From Candidatus Nitrosopumilus sp. (GTDB taxonomy: Archaea > Thermoproteota > Nitrososphaeria > Nitrososphaerales > Nitrosopumilaceae): DNA of 6,576 nucleotides. Both the position numbers and the translations under genes were made by a program. Position 1 is the first letter of the stretch, and each line of letters starts with the position of its first letter. A model generated the notes under the pieces. It did no database searches. It was not told the DNA's origin and was given only the letters and a program-made list of their open reading frames with translations. Below are positions 5,076-6,576 of this stretch, piece after piece. The stretch covers positions 1-6,576 of the forward strand of contig JAEMQG010000050.1 of the NCBI GenBank assembly GCA_022758935.1, written 5' to 3'.

Positions 5076-5205
5076 CTAAAAGAACATGTCTGATTTTACC
5101 AAGTATGCCACGTGAAACAAACATCTCTTGTGATACCAGTTATCATAAATTATTCGTCCCATCATATCGTAGGTTCTTTCTGCAATGAATACAGGTAATC
5201 ATCAT
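5076..5205 (-). pseudogene. Possible frameshifted remnant of a small CxxC...HxxC zinc protein
   Basis: A minus-strand frame starts with ATG ATG at 5205 and encodes MMITCIHCRKNL before running into a stop at 5145-5143. In another frame the same DNA continues as YDMMGRIIYDNWYHKRCLFH and ends at TAG 5078-5076. Joining the frames after the AAC codon by dropping one C gives C-x2-C-x16-H-x2-C with a tryptophan two residues before the histidine. This is the spacing of half a LIM or similar treble-clef zinc site. An AATTATAG box (5236-5229) is centred about 27 bases before the ATG, the leaderless distance used elsewhere in this window, which favours a genuine former or present gene. The homology is unproven; a 20-residue intact peptide or chance are the alternatives. 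Confidence 0.33.
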
Positions 5206-5323
5206 GGATTCAATGTATGGATTTTCAACTATAATTGAATGAGTTATTGTGAAATAAATTCTAGACTCTTTTTGTTAATGATAACCTCAGGCGTGTGAAG
5301 TACATTATTTTAATCGACTTCGC

Positions 5324-5341
5324 TGAGAAAGCGCTTTCTCA
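5324..5341. repeat. Perfect 18-bp palindrome
   Basis: TGAGAAAGCGCTTTCTCA reads the same on both strands with no spacer. With no loop bases it is more suited to a dimeric DNA-binding protein than to an RNA hairpin. It is GC-richer than its surroundings and lies about 190 bases before the nuclease gene. Confidence 0.75.
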
Positions 5342-5437
5342 ATTGAATTTTTCAGGTTTGCTCTGTATGTTTTATTTCCCTAATTTCAAAAACATCCACA
5401 AATCTGAACACTTTCACTGATATTCCTGAGAACAGTC

Positions 5438-5474
5438 GATCAATTCAAATCTCTTGTTTGAAAAGAGATTGATC
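5438..5474. repeat. Inverted repeat forming a bulged 12-bp hairpin
   Basis: The right arm AAGAGATTGATC pairs fully with the left arm GATCAAT...CTCTT, in which six extra bases form a one-sided bulge. The inner eight pairs AATCTCTT/AAGAGATT close a seven-base loop, GTTTGAA. It lies upstream of the predicted nuclease transcription start, so it would act as DNA or within another RNA rather than as the leader of that gene. Confidence 0.6.
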
Positions 5475-5501
5475 TATGGTTCACATATACTAAACCTGCA
5501 A

Positions 5502-5508
5502 TTTATAT
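5502..5508 (+). promoter_or_regulatory. TATA box of the MBL-fold nuclease gene
   Basis: TTTATAT is the best TATA box in the window. Its centre lies 28 bases before the TTG at 5533, 22 before the TTG at 5527 and 46 before the ATG at 5551. It therefore favours leaderless initiation at 5533, or a roughly 20-base leader to the ATG. Confidence 0.6.
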
Positions 5509-5532
5509 CAAATCCAATCATTTTGTTTGACA

Positions 5533-6513
5533 TTGACACATCCTGTTAGAATGACAAAAAATGGTATTCTATGTGAAATTAATGGGAGAAAGGTACACCT
5601 GGATCCAAAAAATACTGATTTAACTGGAGTGAATTTTATATCTCATGCGCACTTTGATCACCTCCCATCAAAAAATGGCGGTACAATACTTTCATCAATT
5701 GAGACCAGTGAAATTGCACATCTTAGAGGCTTTAAGATGGAAAACCACGTTCAAAGTATGGATAATTTTTCATTAATTAACAGTGGTCATATTTTGGGAG
5801 CAAAGGGATTACTTTTTGATGATATTTTCTATACTGGAGATATCTGTACCAGAAATCGTGGATTTCTAAAAGGTGCAATTATTCCAAAATGTAAAACACT
5901 GATCACAGAATCCACGTTTGGTTTGCCTGAATTCGTCTTTCCAAAATTAGAAGACATACAAAAACAAGTAAATGAATTAATTTCAGAACTTTATGGAAAA
6001 GGGGTACCTGTCATATTAATGGGTTACCAGCTAGGAAAAGCTCAAACCATTACTCAACTCTTTGGACATTGGGGTCCTCTTTACTTTCATGATTCAGTAA
6101 AACAAATGAACACACTTCATCAGCGACTTGGAGTCTCTCTAGATGATGGAATTGGTCATTCTGAAGCAGAAAAAAATGGATTATTATCAAAAAAACCTTG
6201 GGTAATGGTAGCACCAATGATGTCTGAAAAAAACCAATTTCTCAAAGACATGAAATCAAAATACGGTGCAGTAACTATTGGTTTTAGTGGTTGGGCACAA
6301 TCTACTAGATTTGCATTCGGAAGACGATCTGATTATTCAATTCCGATGAGTGACCATTGTGATTTCAATGAGCTAGTGGATATGGTGGTACGTTCAGGGG
6401 CAGAACAGGTTTATACCATTCATGGATTTGTTGAGGAATTTGCTGAACACCTAAAAAAAATTGGCATTAATGCACAACCATTACGTGAAAATTCTCTGGA
6501 TGATTTTATCTAA
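5533..6513 (+). CDS. Metallo-beta-lactamase-fold nuclease (ligase-associated exonuclease / mRNA 3'-end processing type), about 326 aa
   Basis: Counting from a TTG two codons further upstream (5527), the two-zinc site is complete: HAHFDH (H40, H42, D44, H45), GH in SGHILGA (H88), TGD (D105), MSDHCD (H277) and IHG (H299). The beta-CASP-like middle part carries TESTFGLPEFVFP (127-139) and GYQLGKAQ (166-173). These resemble the ligase-associated DNA exonuclease family more than the longer KH-domain archaeal CPSF RNases, but both belong to the YSH1-like nuclease group (COG1236 type), so DNA or RNA could be the substrate. No N-terminal KH domains are present, and no ligase or helicase gene is visible nearby. 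The start is uncertain: TTG 5527, TTG 5533 or ATG 5551. I chose 5533 because the TATA box fits it and it keeps the THPVR N-terminus, where relatives also have an HP pair. The protein should be cytosolic. Confidence 0.87.
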   Translation: MTHPVRMTKNGILCEINGRKVHLDPKNTDLTGVNFISHAHFDHLPSKNGGTILSSIETSEIAHLRGFKMENHVQSMDNFSLINSGHILGAKGLLFDDIFYTGDICTRNRGFLKGAIIPKCKTLITESTFGLPEFVFPKLEDIQKQVNELISELYGKGVPVILMGYQLGKAQTITQLFGHWGPLYFHDSVKQMNTLHQRLGVSLDDGIGHSEAEKNGLLSKKPWVMVAPMMSEKNQFLKDMKSKYGAVTIGFSGWAQSTRFAFGRRSDYSIPMSDHCDFNELVDMVVRSGAEQVYTIHGFVEEFAEHLKKIGINAQPLRENSLDDFI

Positions 6514-6576
6514 TTTGAAAATTTTACACAGTCACAATCTAAAACCAAACATGTTTCAGAATTTCTAATATGATCA

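Larger units (their letters stand above)
1264..5280 (+). repeat. Dispersed intergenic motif ATTCTA(A/G)ACTCTTTTTGTTAATG-like, four copies
   Basis: Related sequences occur at 1264-1281, 2764-2784, 4437-4454 and 5258-5280, all on the plus strand and all outside the confident genes. The shared core is ATTCTA, then AAC or GAC, then a short T tract and G. Copies 2 and 4 share the ending TTTTGTTAATG. Parts of it may be T-rich terminators; the ATTCTA part is not explained by that. Similarity was judged by eye. Confidence 0.4.
5206..5532. other. Noncoding stretch with palindrome, hairpin and promoter
   Basis: I find no believable coding frame here on either strand. The stretch holds, in order, the promoter of the small zinc remnant, one copy of the recurring ATTCTA motif (5258-5280), an 18-bp perfect palindrome (5324-5341), a bulged hairpin (5438-5474), and the TATA box of the nuclease gene (5502-5508). 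It could carry a small RNA, but no known RNA family was recognised. Confidence 0.6.

Noticed and set aside
4899..5093. Plus-strand frame over the 5' end of the cupredoxin gene
   Set aside because: It is antisense to the membrane helix of the cupredoxin and runs on into noncoding DNA.
5275..5330. Possible C/D-box guide RNA (ATGATAA near 5278, CTGA near 5323)
   Set aside because: The C box is off consensus and no good D' and C' pair or closing stem is visible.
6510..6576. Minus-strand open frame at the right edge, possibly the 3' end of another gene
   Set aside because: Only about 22 codons are visible, two frames are equally open, and no motif can be recognised.
1..6576. CRISPR array, tRNA, rRNA, insertion sequence or attachment site
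   Set aside because: No regular spaced repeats, cloverleaf, rRNA core sequence, transposase or flanking direct repeats were found on reading both strands.

Overview
The window looks like a piece of a marine ammonia-oxidising archaeon (Nitrososphaerota/Thaumarchaeota, Nitrosopumilus-like). This is inferred from several things together: AT-rich DNA, short monocistronic genes on both strands, and TATA-like boxes centred about 26-28 bases before the start codon with no Shine-Dalgarno sequence (leaderless mRNAs). Several genes start with GTG or TTG. The protein set also fits: a membrane-anchored cupredoxin, a secreted YVTN beta-propeller with a two-cysteine C-terminal tail, a SIMPL-domain secreted protein and a tail-collar protein. 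No rRNA or tRNA was seen, so the lineage is not proven.

Layout. 1-494 (-): N-terminal half of a radical SAM enzyme of the CofH/MqnE family, cut by the window edge. 574-747 (+): 57-residue single C2H2 zinc-finger protein. It diverges from the radical SAM gene across a palindromic TATA element and overlaps the next gene tail to tail. 734-1231 (-): four-repeat TPR protein. 1316-1462 (+): possible small secreted peptide or gene remnant. 1478-2245 (-): secreted SIMPL/DUF541 protein. 2367-2695 (+): tail-collar protein broken by one frameshift. 2837-3184 (+): PII-like protein whose nucleotide-binding loop has lost its signature. 3242-4423 (+): secreted seven-repeat YVTN propeller. 4520-5002 (-): membrane-anchored cupredoxin lacking one expected copper histidine. 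5076-5205 (-): apparent remnant of a small CxxC...HxxC zinc protein. 5206-5532: noncoding stretch with an 18-bp perfect palindrome and a bulged hairpin. 5533-6513 (+): metallo-beta-lactamase-fold nuclease resembling ligase-associated DNA exonucleases and mRNA 3'-end processing factors.

The genes form no evident operon or single pathway. Nearly every one has its own promoter and T-rich 3' end. Three encode exported or surface proteins (SIMPL, propeller, cupredoxin), two are small candidate regulators (zinc finger, PII-like), and two or three loci look decayed (tail collar, small zinc protein, perhaps the short secreted peptide). I did not find a convincing new multi-gene system. The best leads are the degenerate PII-like protein, the cupredoxin with an altered copper site, the frameshifted loci, and the palindromes plus a recurring intergenic motif.
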